7,959 nucleotides of DNA from Saprospiraceae bacterium (GCA_025455635.1 JALOMF010000407.1:1-7959); one strand, 5' to 3'; shown: positions 1 to 5,817, numbered from the stretch's first letter. The notes: a model not told the origin generated them from the sequence alone. Translations and numbers: made by a program.

Positions 1-1
1 C

Positions 2-730
2 ATTGTGGCGGATGCCTGGAACCACCGGGTGCTCATTTGGCACGAAATGCCGACCCAGCATGGCCAACCCGCCGATGTGGTGGTCGGGCAGCAGGATTTT
101 GAAAGCAACCTGCCCAACGTGCATGGCATTGGCGCAGCGCCAAACGAGCGCAGCCTGAACTGGCCCTACGGCGTGTTCAGCGACGGCGAGCGGCTTTGGG
201 TTGCGGACACAGGCAACCGCCGCATCTTGTTTTTTGAGAAAATTCCAACGGTAAACTACACTGCCGCCGATGGGGTCATTGGCAAGCCTTCGTTCACCGA
301 GCGGGACTACGACCATCACGACCCGATTTGGTGCTATTCGGTGAAAATCGGGCCGCAGGGGCAAATGGCCGTGGCTGATACGCAGTACTACCGGGTGCTC
401 CTATGGCACGATTGGCGAACGGCTTTCCATCAAAAAGCCGACCTCATCATCTACGACGCCTGTTTTTACAAAAACGGCCTCTTCGTGGCGGACACGGGCA
501 ACAGCCGGGTGCTTTGGTTCGAGCAGTTCCCTTCGGAAAATGGCATGGCCGCCGACAGCCTCATCGGCCCCTCCGATTTCCACACGGGCAGCGAGAACGC
601 CAACACGGTCTTTGGGACGGACAAGGCGCTGTACTGGCCGTTTTCGGTTTGCCCCGATGGGGAGCGATTGGCGGTGGCTGATACGGGGAACCATCGGGTA
701 ATGGTGTGTAAATTGGTTGAATTGGGTTAA
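2..730 (+). CDS. NHL-repeat beta-propeller protein, 5' partial
   Basis: The frame is open to the left edge, so the N-terminus is missing; the GTG at base 5 is only an internal valine codon. Counting from it, about 241 residues remain. At least five blade strands of the form VADxxxxRVLxW are visible: near residues 2-12, 66-77, 123-134, 161-172 and 224-234. Each is followed at intervals by an AADxVIGxxxF turn (DVVVGQQDF, DGVIGKPSF, DSLIGPSDF). NHL propellers are extracytoplasmic or cytoplasmic binding scaffolds; no catalytic residues are visible and the ligand cannot be told. The last residues (KLVELG) and the stop codon are encoded by the start of a 9-bp tandem repeat, so the C-terminus may have been altered by repeat invasion. 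NHL identity is confident; the role is unknown. Confidence 0.85.
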   Translation: MVADAWNHRVLIWHEMPTQHGQPADVVVGQQDFESNLPNVHGIGAAPNERSLNWPYGVFSDGERLWVADTGNRRILFFEKIPTVNYTAADGVIGKPSFTERDYDHHDPIWCYSVKIGPQGQMAVADTQYYRVLLWHDWRTAFHQKADLIIYDACFYKNGLFVADTGNSRVLWFEQFPSENGMAADSLIGPSDFHTGSENANTVFGTDKALYWPFSVCPDGERLAVADTGNHRVMVCKLVELG

Positions 731-800
731 ACTGGTTAGACTGGTTGAATTGGTTAAACTGGGTGAATTGGTTAGACTGGTTGAAGCGGTTAAACTGGGT
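711..800 (+). repeat. 9-bp tandem repeat array, about 10 units
   Basis: Ten successive 9-bp units with consensus roughly RAAYTGGTT can be read from base 711 (aattggttg, aattgggtt, aaactggtt, agactggtt, gaattggtt and so on). The first two units lie inside the end of the NHL gene and supply its last codons and stop. Because 9 is a multiple of 3, the array keeps one reading frame open, which creates spurious low-complexity ORFs on both strands (LVRLVELVK on plus, NQFNQSNQF on minus). Confidence 0.85.
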
Positions 801-809
801 GAAGCCTAT

Positions 810-908
810 CCAATTCAAGTAATTCAAATAAATTCGATGTTTTACCCGAGCAAGTTAAGACCGCTGACCCCTGAACTCAACCAATTCAACAATTTCAACT
901 AATTCAAC
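810..908 (+). repeat. Inverted 9-bp repeat units in the leader of the transporter gene
   Basis: Two short clusters of 9-bp units run opposite in sense to the array at 711-800: three units at 810-836 (ccaattcaa, gtaattcaa, ataaattcg) and four at 873-908 (gaactcaac, caattcaac, aatttcaac, taattcaac). They are roughly the reverse complement of the upstream array, so the 731-915 spacer could fold back on itself. The second cluster ends 7 bp before the ATG at 916 and forms an A/C-rich leader with no Shine-Dalgarno sequence. Non-repetitive DNA (837-872) lies between the clusters. Confidence 0.75.
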
Positions 909-915
909 TAAAAAT

Positions 916-1545
916 ATGCAGCCAGCTTTTCCCTTGCTCCTAGCCGCCATCGTCGGCTTCACCCATGCCTTGGAGGCCGACCACCTGCTGGCCGTCAGCA
1001 GTATGGTCACACGTCGCACGTCGCTCCGGCTGGCGGTGCGGGACGGCATCGCTTGGGGGCTGGGGCATACCTCAACCATCGTGCTCATCGGGCTGCTGAT
1101 GATAGCGCTGCGGGTGGGCATCACCGAGGGGGTGTTTCATTGGTTCGAAGCAGCGGTGGGGCTGATGCTGCTGGGGCTGGGCGTTTGGCGGTTGTACAAG
1201 GTGCTGAAACACAGGCGCCTGCACCAAAACCATATTGAGCACGACCATAGCCATGACCATAAAATGGCTTACGGCGTGGGGCTGGTACATGGCTTGGCGG
1301 GCAGCGGTGCCCTCGTCTTGTTGGTGATGACGCAGATGACCGGGCGCATGGAGGCACTGGGCTACCTACTGATTTTCGGGCTTGGCTCGGTGGCGGGCAT
1401 GGCACTGGCGTCGAGCATTTTCCACCTGCCGTTTTCGAGAAAGTTGGCGTCGAGCTTTGCGCTGCAATTGGGGCTGACCGTGCTTTCCTCGGTACTGTGC
1501 ATGGGCTTTGGGGCAAAATTGGTCTATGAAAACCTGCTCGCATGA
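916..1545 (+). CDS. NicO/UreH-like nickel/cobalt-type membrane transporter
   Basis: This 209-residue membrane protein has about six hydrophobic segments. Residues 17-23 read HALEADH, matching the HX4DH metal-binding signature of NiCoT/NicO transporters (H17, D22, H23). A second family-like motif, GLGHTSTI, is at 48-55. A histidine-rich loop at about 97-116 (HNHIEHDHSHDHK) is typical of nickel or cobalt carriers, and GLVHGLAGSGAL lies at 122-133. The likely role is divalent metal movement across the inner membrane. The metal and direction cannot be decided from sequence; UreH-like and sulfite-exporter-like labels are often given to such proteins. The ATG at 916 follows an A-rich leader. The gene overlaps the next one by ATGA, which suggests translational coupling. 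No urease or hydrogenase gene is in view. Confidence 0.8.
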   Translation: MQPAFPLLLAAIVGFTHALEADHLLAVSSMVTRRTSLRLAVRDGIAWGLGHTSTIVLIGLLMIALRVGITEGVFHWFEAAVGLMLLGLGVWRLYKVLKHRRLHQNHIEHDHSHDHKMAYGVGLVHGLAGSGALVLLVMTQMTGRMEALGYLLIFGLGSVAGMALASSIFHLPFSRKLASSFALQLGLTVLSSVLCMGFGAKLVYENLLA

Positions 1546-1742
1546 ATTCTAAAGAACTGCTAATCAATGTCTTGCAACGCCACGGCATCCAAGTGCTGGC
1601 CGACCGGGGCAAGTTCCTCGACCTCGAAAAGGATTATACGGTAGAGGTGGAAGCCAATGGCATTTACAAACTGTTGTGGCTGGGTAAGGTCGTTGCGCCG
1701 TTCGGGGATTTGGAGGAATTGTGTGAATTTGTGAAAAATTAA
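1542..1742 (+). CDS. Small protein of unknown function, 66 residues
   Basis: The ATG at 1542 shares ATGA with the stop codon of the transporter gene, a strong sign of real translation and coupling. The product is 66 residues, without signal peptide or membrane segment. It begins with a probable helix (MNSKELLINVLQRHGI), continues with alternating beta-like stretches (FLDLEKDYTVEVEANGIYKLLW) and ends in another helix (LEELCEFVKN). I recognise no named family. Context suggests a link to the metal transporter, but no histidine or cysteine cluster points to metal binding. The stop codon abuts the first arm of a large palindrome. Confidence 0.7.
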   Translation: MNSKELLINVLQRHGIQVLADRGKFLDLEKDYTVEVEANGIYKLLWLGKVVAPFGDLEELCEFVKN

Positions 1743-1818
1743 ACACGGAGAAACGGAGGGCACGGAGAGACACAGAGAATTCTCCGTGTTCCTCCGTGCC
1801 CTCCGTTTCTCCGTGTTT
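1741..1818. repeat. 78-bp near-perfect palindrome
   Basis: The outer arms (1741-1767 and 1792-1818) are exact reverse complements over 27 bp. The inner 24 bp continue the symmetry around a central GAATTC, with mismatches only at pairs 1768/1791, 1769/1790 (a G-U pair in RNA) and 1774/1785. The arms are built from ACGGAG/CTCCGT submotifs. It fills the gap between the 66-residue protein gene and the nuclease gene, ending 9 bp before the ATG at 1828. It lacks a T-run directly after the stem on the plus strand (an A-run follows), so it is not a typical plus-strand terminator. On the minus strand no gene needs one. Confidence 0.9.
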
Positions 1819-1827
1819 CAAAAAAAA

Positions 1828-2397
1828 ATGCCAAACTCAAAACGAGAACTCGCCGTCGTTGCCCTTTCCGCTGCCGAGAGCAGCCCGGGGCATTTTGCGC
1901 TGATATTGGAGGAGGTGGAGACCCGCCGGCGCATCCCCGTCGTCATTGGGCAGGCCGAGGCGCAGTCCATCGCCGTGTGCATGGAGCGGATGCAGCCGAC
2001 CCGGCCATTGACCCATGACTTGTACAAAACGACCCTCGAAGCACTGGGCGGAACCCTGAAGGAGGTGCTGATTCACAGCGTAATGGGCGGCGTTTTTCAT
2101 GCAAAACTCTTCATCGAAAAGCCGGACAAAACACTGCTCGAACTCGACGCCCGCACCTCCGATGCCATTGCGATTGCACTGCGGATGAGTGCGCCCATTT
2201 ATGCCTACGAAAATGTGGTGGAAGAGGCGGGACTCATGGCGGAAGTGTTTTTTGGAAAAAACCGAAAGTCGCTCTCCGAATATACCTTACCTGAATTGGA
2301 GGAACTGCTGCGCCGGGTACTCGAAAAAGAGGACTACGAGAGTGCCGTGCGGATTCGGGATTTCATTGATAAACGGAAAAACGCCGAGGGCGGCTAA
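1828..2397 (+). CDS. Bifunctional nuclease domain (DUF151) protein with C-terminal UVR motif
   Basis: The product is 189 residues. Residues about 5-135 match the bifunctional nuclease (BFN, DUF151) family: IPVVIGQAEAQSIAV at 36-50, RPLTHDLYKTTLEALGG at 59-75, and DARTSDAIAIALRMSAPIYA at 107-126. Residues about 155-183 (LEELLRRVLEKEDYESAVRI and following) form a UVR helical hairpin of the UvrB/UvrC type. This BFN-plus-UVR architecture is usual in Bacteroidota. Plant homologues were reported to have RNase and DNase activity; the role in bacteria is less clear. I chose the ATG at 1828 over the GTG at 1786, since the GTG lies inside the palindrome and would add 14 residues encoded by repeat DNA. 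The leader is A-rich with no Shine-Dalgarno. The stop overlaps the stop of the convergent lipoprotein gene. Confidence 0.88.
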   Translation: MPNSKRELAVVALSAAESSPGHFALILEEVETRRRIPVVIGQAEAQSIAVCMERMQPTRPLTHDLYKTTLEALGGTLKEVLIHSVMGGVFHAKLFIEKPDKTLLELDARTSDAIAIALRMSAPIYAYENVVEEAGLMAEVFFGKNRKSLSEYTLPELEELLRRVLEKEDYESAVRIRDFIDKRKNAEGG

Positions 2398-3278
2398 TCC
2401 AATTTGACCTCGCTCGCCATTTTGCGCACCTCATCCAACCGGGGTTGAAAGACGATTTCGATTCGGCGGTTCTGCGAGCGCCCCTCCTCTGTTTCGTTGC
2501 TGGCCCTTGGCTCAAAATCGGAGCGGCCAGCGGCGGTGACTTGGCTGCCATTTACATAAAAATCACGGGTGAGGACATCGGCGACAGCGACGGCCCTGCG
2601 GGTGCTGAAATCGAGGCGGCTTTGGAAGCCCTTGTACCCCGATTGGCTGTCGGAATGCCCGATGACTAGCACCTGAAGCTCTGGGTGATTGTTGAGAATC
2701 CGTGCAATTTTTTCGATAACGGCATTGGCGCTCCGAGCCAACTGGTCGGTGCCAGGTCGGAAAAGCTGTTTTTCAGAGATGCCCATACTGCCCCGATAGT
2801 CCTTGTGGTCGAAGTAAAAATCAACGGGTGGCAAGTTGGCGAAAGCCTCTCTAAATTCGTTCAAAATTGCCTCGATACCATTCTCCTGCTTTTGCAACGC
2901 AATGCCAAAATTTTGGATAAGCTGCTCTTTGTCAGCCAGTTGCGAGTCCCGTTTGCGCACTTCTTCGTTCAGCGATTGCTGCGTGGAGGACGACTGGCTG
3001 TTGAGCCGTTCTATTTCTTTTTCCAGTTTTTTTATCTCAAAAACCTGTTTGTCGTAAATCTCCCGCAGGGCATTGCCTTCCCCGGTTTTTTCGGCGAGGT
3101 TGAGTTTGAACTGACCAATCTCCCGGTTCAGTTCGAGGTTGCGCACATTGAGGAAGTGCGAGAGGCTGTCACGGTTGGCCAGTTCTGCCCTGAATTTTTT
3201 CTTGCTGACGCAGGAAGTATTGGATGCGAAAATGGCCACGAGGGCGGGCAGCCAAAGCAGGTAAACTTGTTTGCACAT
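2394..3278 (-). CDS. OmpA-family outer-membrane lipoprotein with coiled-coil stalk
   Basis: Starting at the ATG at 3278 the product is 294 residues; an in-frame TTG at 3305 is less likely. Residues 1-22 form a signal peptide (MCKQ, then a hydrophobic core) and Cys23 begins CVSKKKF, a common lipoprotein start in Bacteroidota, though the preceding SNTS is a weak lipobox. Residues about 30-150 are charged and heptad-like (KKLEKEIERLNSQ, EEVRKRDSQLADKEQ), suggesting a coiled coil. The C-terminal 120 residues are an OmpA peptidoglycan-binding domain, with LFRPGTDQL, VLVIGHSDS and SQNRRIEIVF. It probably links the outer membrane to peptidoglycan. The gene converges with the nuclease gene, with a 4-bp stop overlap and no terminator between them. 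Upstream, stacked hairpins separate it from the coiled-coil gene. Confidence 0.88.
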   Translation of the reverse strand: MCKQVYLLWLPALVAIFASNTSCVSKKKFRAELANRDSLSHFLNVRNLELNREIGQFKLNLAEKTGEGNALREIYDKQVFEIKKLEKEIERLNSQSSSTQQSLNEEVRKRDSQLADKEQLIQNFGIALQKQENGIEAILNEFREAFANLPPVDFYFDHKDYRGSMGISEKQLFRPGTDQLARSANAVIEKIARILNNHPELQVLVIGHSDSQSGYKGFQSRLDFSTRRAVAVADVLTRDFYVNGSQVTAAGRSDFEPRASNETEEGRSQNRRIEIVFQPRLDEVRKMASEVKLD

Positions 3279-3310
3279 GTTGTTTTGTTTGTCTTTTTGT
3301 TCCAAAAAAC

Positions 3311-3343
3311 AAACCTGCCAGCGGAGTCATCGGTGGCAGGTTT
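3311..3343 (-). terminator. Stem-loop AAACCTGCCA/TGGCAGGTTT
   Basis: A 10-bp perfect stem (3311-3320 with 3334-3343) encloses a 13-nt loop. Read on the minus strand, the stem is followed by GTTTTTTGG; on the plus strand the stem itself ends in a T-run. It lies downstream of the coiled-coil gene and upstream of the lipoprotein gene, so it could terminate minus-strand transcription as the second of two tandem hairpins. Its arms are related to those of the neighbouring hairpin. Confidence 0.6.
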
Positions 3344-3344
3344 T

Positions 3345-3380
3345 TGAAAAAACGCTGGCAGGGTACAAGACCCTGCCAGC
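3345..3380 (-). terminator. Intrinsic terminator of the coiled-coil gene
   Basis: An 11-bp perfect stem (GCTGGCAGGGT at 3354-3364, ACCCTGCCAGC at 3370-3380) has a 5-nt loop. On the minus strand it is followed directly by GTTTTTTC. It begins 14 bp after the stop codon of the coiled-coil gene, the right place and direction for a rho-independent terminator. Confidence 0.8.
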
Positions 3381-3394
3381 ATTGGCAAATTAGT

Positions 3395-4192
3395 TTATTG
3401 CAACCTAAAACTGGACGCTCCCAGCAAGCCGATGTCGGTATAAACGGCGACCCGGTAGTAGCCTGATTTGAGCTTGTCTTCCAGTTCGTAGTTGAACGTA
3501 AGCCGTTGGTTTTCAACGATGTCGGTGTCTTTTTGCTGCACGGCGAACTGTTGTTTCACCTCCATCAAATCGAAGCTGACGAGGATGCGGCGGGCACGGC
3601 CAGCCTTGGCAGTGGCTTTCGGCTTCTTGCGCTCCACCTCCACCCGGAAGGCACTGGCTTTGAAATTGGCCAGTGTGAGCTTTTTCATCTCATCCTGGAT
3701 GGTCTTGTTCAAGTCGGCGAGTGCTTGGTTCTCCGACTTGGCACTGGCGAGGTCGGTGGTAAGCTGCCCGGTGACGGCCCTGAGGCTGTCGTTTTGGGCC
3801 TGAAGGCCAGCGATATTGCCTTCGAGGCGAAGCTTGGCCTTGAGCAATTCCTCGATTTGTGCCTTCAAGTTGCCATTCTCGTTGGCATTTTGCTTTTTGA
3901 TTTTGGTGATGGCGGCGCTTTGCGAAGCAATGGTCGTCTCGGCGTTGTCCACTTTGCCTTGGAGGTTTTTGTTCTCTTCGGAAAGTGAGGCATAAGCCTG
4001 TTCGAGGCTGTCCACTTGTTGCTGGAGGTCGTCCCGCAAGCTGGTCAGGTCGCCCACTTGGCCGTTGAGCGTGTCTTTTTCTGCTGAAAGCGCCTTGTTT
4101 GCGGTATTCAAATTATAGCCCCAGTAGCCTAGGCCAAGCAGGCCCAAAAGCAGGAGGATGACGAGGATGATTAAGCCTTTTTTAGCGTCCAT
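3395..4192 (-). CDS. Membrane-anchored coiled-coil protein of unknown function
   Basis: The product is 265 residues. Residues about 6-26 form one very hydrophobic segment (GLIILVILLLLGLLGLGYWG) after MDAKK, consistent with an uncleaved N-terminal anchor with the rest in the periplasm. Residues about 30-175 are a long heptad-like coiled coil (LRDDLQQQVDSLEQAYASL, LEGNIAGLQAQNDSLRAV) rich in Gln, Asn, Glu and Lys. Residues about 178-265 look like a beta-rich globular domain (ILVSFDLMEVKQQF, LKSGYYRVAVYTDIGLLGAS). I recognise no named family; superficial resemblance to SMC-like proteins comes only from the coiled coil. It neighbours the OmpA lipoprotein gene on the same strand, so an envelope role is plausible. 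A terminator follows it and a good promoter candidate lies upstream. Confidence 0.8.
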   Translation of the reverse strand: MDAKKGLIILVILLLLGLLGLGYWGYNLNTANKALSAEKDTLNGQVGDLTSLRDDLQQQVDSLEQAYASLSEENKNLQGKVDNAETTIASQSAAITKIKKQNANENGNLKAQIEELLKAKLRLEGNIAGLQAQNDSLRAVTGQLTTDLASAKSENQALADLNKTIQDEMKKLTLANFKASAFRVEVERKKPKATAKAGRARRILVSFDLMEVKQQFAVQQKDTDIVENQRLTFNYELEDKLKSGYYRVAVYTDIGLLGASSFRLQ

Positions 4193-4203
4193 AGTTGATG
4201 ATG

Positions 4204-4230
4204 GTTGAATTGTTAAATTGCTTGATTGTT
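4204..4230. repeat. GTTGAATTG-type low-complexity repeat in the coiled-coil gene leader
   Basis: Three degenerate 9-bp units (gttgaattg, ttaaattgc, ttgattgtt) lie 12 bp upstream of the ATG at 4192. Read in the gene's direction they form a CAATTTAACAATTCAAC-type leader, the same as in front of the transporter and paaC genes. Confidence 0.65.
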
Positions 4231-4272
4231 GAGGGGGCAGGTTGCGTAAATGGCTTCCCCAGCTAATTAAAG

Positions 4273-4302
4273 CAAAAATAGCCCAGATGTTGTGCTGGGC
4301 AA
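4273..4302 (-). promoter_or_regulatory. Bacteroidota-type promoter candidate for the coiled-coil gene
   Basis: On the minus strand, TTG (4302-4300) is followed after 19 nt by TATTTTTG (4280-4273). This fits the Bacteroidota consensus TTG-N17-23-TAnnTTTG. Transcription would start near 4266, giving a leader of roughly 75 nt before the ATG at 4192. The 19-nt spacer coincides with a hairpin that also resembles the terminator of the reductase gene, so the two assignments compete or combine. Confidence 0.5.
4274..4300 (-). terminator. Likely terminator of the FMN reductase gene
   Basis: A 6-bp GC-rich stem (GCCCAG at 4281-4286, CTGGGC at 4295-4300) with an 8-nt loop is followed on the minus strand by TATTTTTG. 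It lies about 40 bp after the stop of the reductase gene, in the correct orientation. The stem is short, so efficiency is uncertain. Confidence 0.55.
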
Positions 4303-4339
4303 GGATGGGTTGATTTTTTTCACCAATTTTTAATAAAAA

Positions 4340-4882
4340 TCAAAAAGCCAGGAAGGCATCCACCTGTTTTTCGATGGCCTTGAGGGTGCCGGGGTCAGTG
4401 ACGTTGCCGTCGTCGTCCATCAGTTTTTCGATGCTGGAAATGGGCAGGATTTGCGGCAGCACCAGTGTGCCGACGTGGTGCAGGATACCCGTGAGGTGGT
4501 CTATGCCCCGCAGGTTGCCCGCACGGCCCGTGGCCACGCCGACGAGGGCGGCTTTTTTGCCGGAAAACGTGGGCTTGTACTCCCGAATGGAACAGCCGTC
4601 GAGGAAGAGCTTGAGCGCACCGGGGAAGCCGCCGTTGTATTCGGGGATGACGTAAACAAATTTGGTGGCGGGCAGCATGTACTCGTCTTGCAGGGCAGTG
4701 AGGCTGGGCGTTTGCTGGCCTTTGTCGTACATATCGGGATGGAACCAATCGTGGGCGATATTTTCGAGGGCCAGCAGCTTGACTGGTTCATTGGCTTTTT
4801 CGGAAAGCAGCTTGAAATAGTGCTTCGCAAAATGGAGTGCCTCGCTGTTTTGGCGGTTGGTGCCGGATATGACGGTTATCAT
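4340..4882 (-). CDS. NAD(P)H-dependent FMN reductase-like flavoprotein
   Basis: With the ATG at 4882 the product is 180 residues, the usual length for the NADPH-dependent FMN reductase family (flavodoxin-like fold). MITVISGTNRQNSEAL at 1-16 is the first beta strand and phosphate-binding loop. The diagnostic PEYNGGFPGALKLFLDG motif is at 80-96, and GVATGRAGN at 115-123 forms another flavin-contacting loop. Members reduce quinones, chromate, azo dyes or free flavin; the substrate here is not evident. The frame is open upstream to 5068, but the family starts at this methionine and the upstream part is low-complexity spacer. It follows paaC on the same strand after 189 bp. It is not PaaE, which carries an FNR-like domain plus a 2Fe-2S domain. 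Confidence 0.88.
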   Translation of the reverse strand: MITVISGTNRQNSEALHFAKHYFKLLSEKANEPVKLLALENIAHDWFHPDMYDKGQQTPSLTALQDEYMLPATKFVYVIPEYNGGFPGALKLFLDGCSIREYKPTFSGKKAALVGVATGRAGNLRGIDHLTGILHHVGTLVLPQILPISSIEKLMDDDGNVTDPGTLKAIEKQVDAFLAF

Positions 4883-4910
4883 GTTTGAAGGAAAATTGAG
4901 CTTGCGAAAT

Positions 4911-4927
4911 CCCGACCAAAGGTCGGG
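4911..4927. repeat. Small inverted repeat upstream of the reductase gene
   Basis: CCCGACC and GGTCGGG are perfect 7-bp arms around AAA, 28 bp before the reductase ATG. It is too close to the start and lacks a T-run on the minus strand, so a leader hairpin or operator is more likely than a terminator. Confidence 0.5.
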
Positions 4928-4929
4928 GT

Positions 4930-4969
4930 GGTAAAAAGTAAAAAGGGGAAAGTGAAAAGTAGTGAAAAT
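4930..4969. repeat. Purine-rich low-complexity tract in the reductase leader
   Basis: The plus strand is almost purely A and G with scattered T (gtaaaaagtaaaaagggg, aaagtgaaaagtagtgaaaa). In the gene's direction this is a TTTTCAC/TTTTTAC-type pyrimidine repeat. Spacing of the units is about 8-9 bp but irregular. Confidence 0.5.
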
Positions 4970-5031
4970 ACTGCCTTCCCTTGATTTTTCCTGCCTCAAA
5001 CAATGAATCGGAGCAATGGTTTTGCCAAGCA

Positions 5032-5070
5032 CTTCAAACAAATCAAACGCATCGAAAAAATCGAACAATC
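5032..5070. repeat. Degenerate 9-bp repeat just after paaC
   Basis: Successive 9-bp units (caaacaaat, caaacgcat, cgaaaaaat, cgaacaatc) can be read in the spacer immediately downstream of the paaC stop. On the minus strand they read ATTGTTCG and TTTGATTTG, the same flavour as the GAATTGTTG repeats after other genes. They keep a frame open ahead of the reductase gene (FDFFDAFDLF), which is not a real N-terminus. Confidence 0.55.
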
Positions 5071-5071
5071 C

Positions 5072-5812
5072 TTACCATTCCAAGCCCGGATAGGCCCTTT
5101 GCAGGAACTGCATTTCGGCGAGGATGAAGCCGAGGTGCTCGGAGTGGCTGCCGTCCTTGCCCCCAGATTGCATCCAGGCACCGACTGGGGCGGTGACATT
5201 GGCGGCTGCGAGCACCTCCGCCATTTTTGCCTCGATTGCTGTTTTAAGCTGGCTCAAATCAGGACAAATACCATGGCTGGCCAGTTCTTTTTCGATTTCG
5301 TTGGGCGTGGTAAGTTCGCCAGCGTAGGTCCACAGGTTGTCAATGGCTGCCTGCAATTTGGCGTGGCTGACCTCCGTGCCATCGCCGAGGCGGAGCATCC
5401 ATTCGGAGCTAAAGCGGAGGTGGTAGGTGATTTCCTTCAAGGATTTTGCGGCGAAGCCCGCCAGCCATTCGTCCTTGCTTTGGGTCAATGCATGGTGCAG
5501 GTGATAGTTGTAGGCATCGAAAATGAACTGCCGGACGAGGGTGTGCGCAAAATCGCCATTGGGCTGCTCCACGAGCAAAGCGTTGCGGAATTCCCAGGCG
5601 TCACGCAGGTAGGCGTAGTCGTCCTCATCCTTCCCCAATCCTTCCAATTCGGCGACCCGCTGGTAAAGGCTGCGGGCTTGGCCCGTGAGGTCGAGGGCTA
5701 CGTTGGTCAGTGCGATGTCCAGTTCCATTTCGGGGGCATGGCCGCACCATTCGCCCAAGCGGTGGCCGAGGATGAGGGCGTTGTCGGCGAGTTGTAGCAG
5801 GTATTTTATCAT
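5072..5812 (-). CDS. paaC: Phenylacetyl-CoA 1,2-epoxidase subunit PaaC
   Basis: The product is 246 residues with the ATG at 5812; an earlier in-frame start at 5881 would add repeat-encoded residues. Family signatures are clear: ILGHRLGEWCGHAPEMELDI at 14-33, ALDLTGQARSLYQRVAELEG at 39-58, KEITYHLRFSSEWM at 126-139, and GGKDGSHSEHLGFILAEMQF at 217-236, ending in LQRAYPGLEW. PaaC is a ferritin-like helical subunit that pairs with PaaA in the oxygenase core. It is held to be structural rather than catalytic in the enzymes studied. It is the third gene after paaA and paaB on the same strand, 99 bp after paaB. A CAATTCAACAATT-type leader precedes it. No paaD follows. Confidence 0.95.
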   Translation of the reverse strand: MIKYLLQLADNALILGHRLGEWCGHAPEMELDIALTNVALDLTGQARSLYQRVAELEGLGKDEDDYAYLRDAWEFRNALLVEQPNGDFAHTLVRQFIFDAYNYHLHHALTQSKDEWLAGFAAKSLKEITYHLRFSSEWMLRLGDGTEVSHAKLQAAIDNLWTYAGELTTPNEIEKELASHGICPDLSQLKTAIEAKMAEVLAAANVTAPVGAWMQSGGKDGSHSEHLGFILAEMQFLQRAYPGLEW

Positions 5813-5817
5813 GGCTA

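Noticed and set aside
717..902. Plus-strand 61-codon frame (leucine/valine repeats) and a minus-strand asparagine/glutamine-repeat frame at 561-827
   Set aside because: Both arise from the 9-bp tandem repeat, whose period keeps any frame open; no leader or homology supports them.
711..908. CRISPR array
   Set aside because: The units are 9 bp, contiguous and degenerate, with no unique spacers and no cas genes.
3279..3305. Earlier TTG start for the OmpA lipoprotein
   Set aside because: It would add a charged segment before the signal peptide; the ATG at 3278 gives a normal lipoprotein signal sequence.
2685..3347. Plus-strand open frame of 220 codons
   Set aside because: It is antisense to the OmpA lipoprotein gene and the terminator region; its phenylalanine/leucine-rich stretches mirror the lysine- and glutamate-rich coiled coil on the other strand.
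4883..5068. N-terminal extension of the FMN reductase (about 62 residues)
   Set aside because: The family begins at the MITVISGTNR start; the upstream frame is open because of low-complexity spacer repeats.
5003..5797. Long plus-strand open frame of 264 codons
   Set aside because: It is antisense to paaC, whose family motifs are unmistakable; the plus-strand translation shows no family features.
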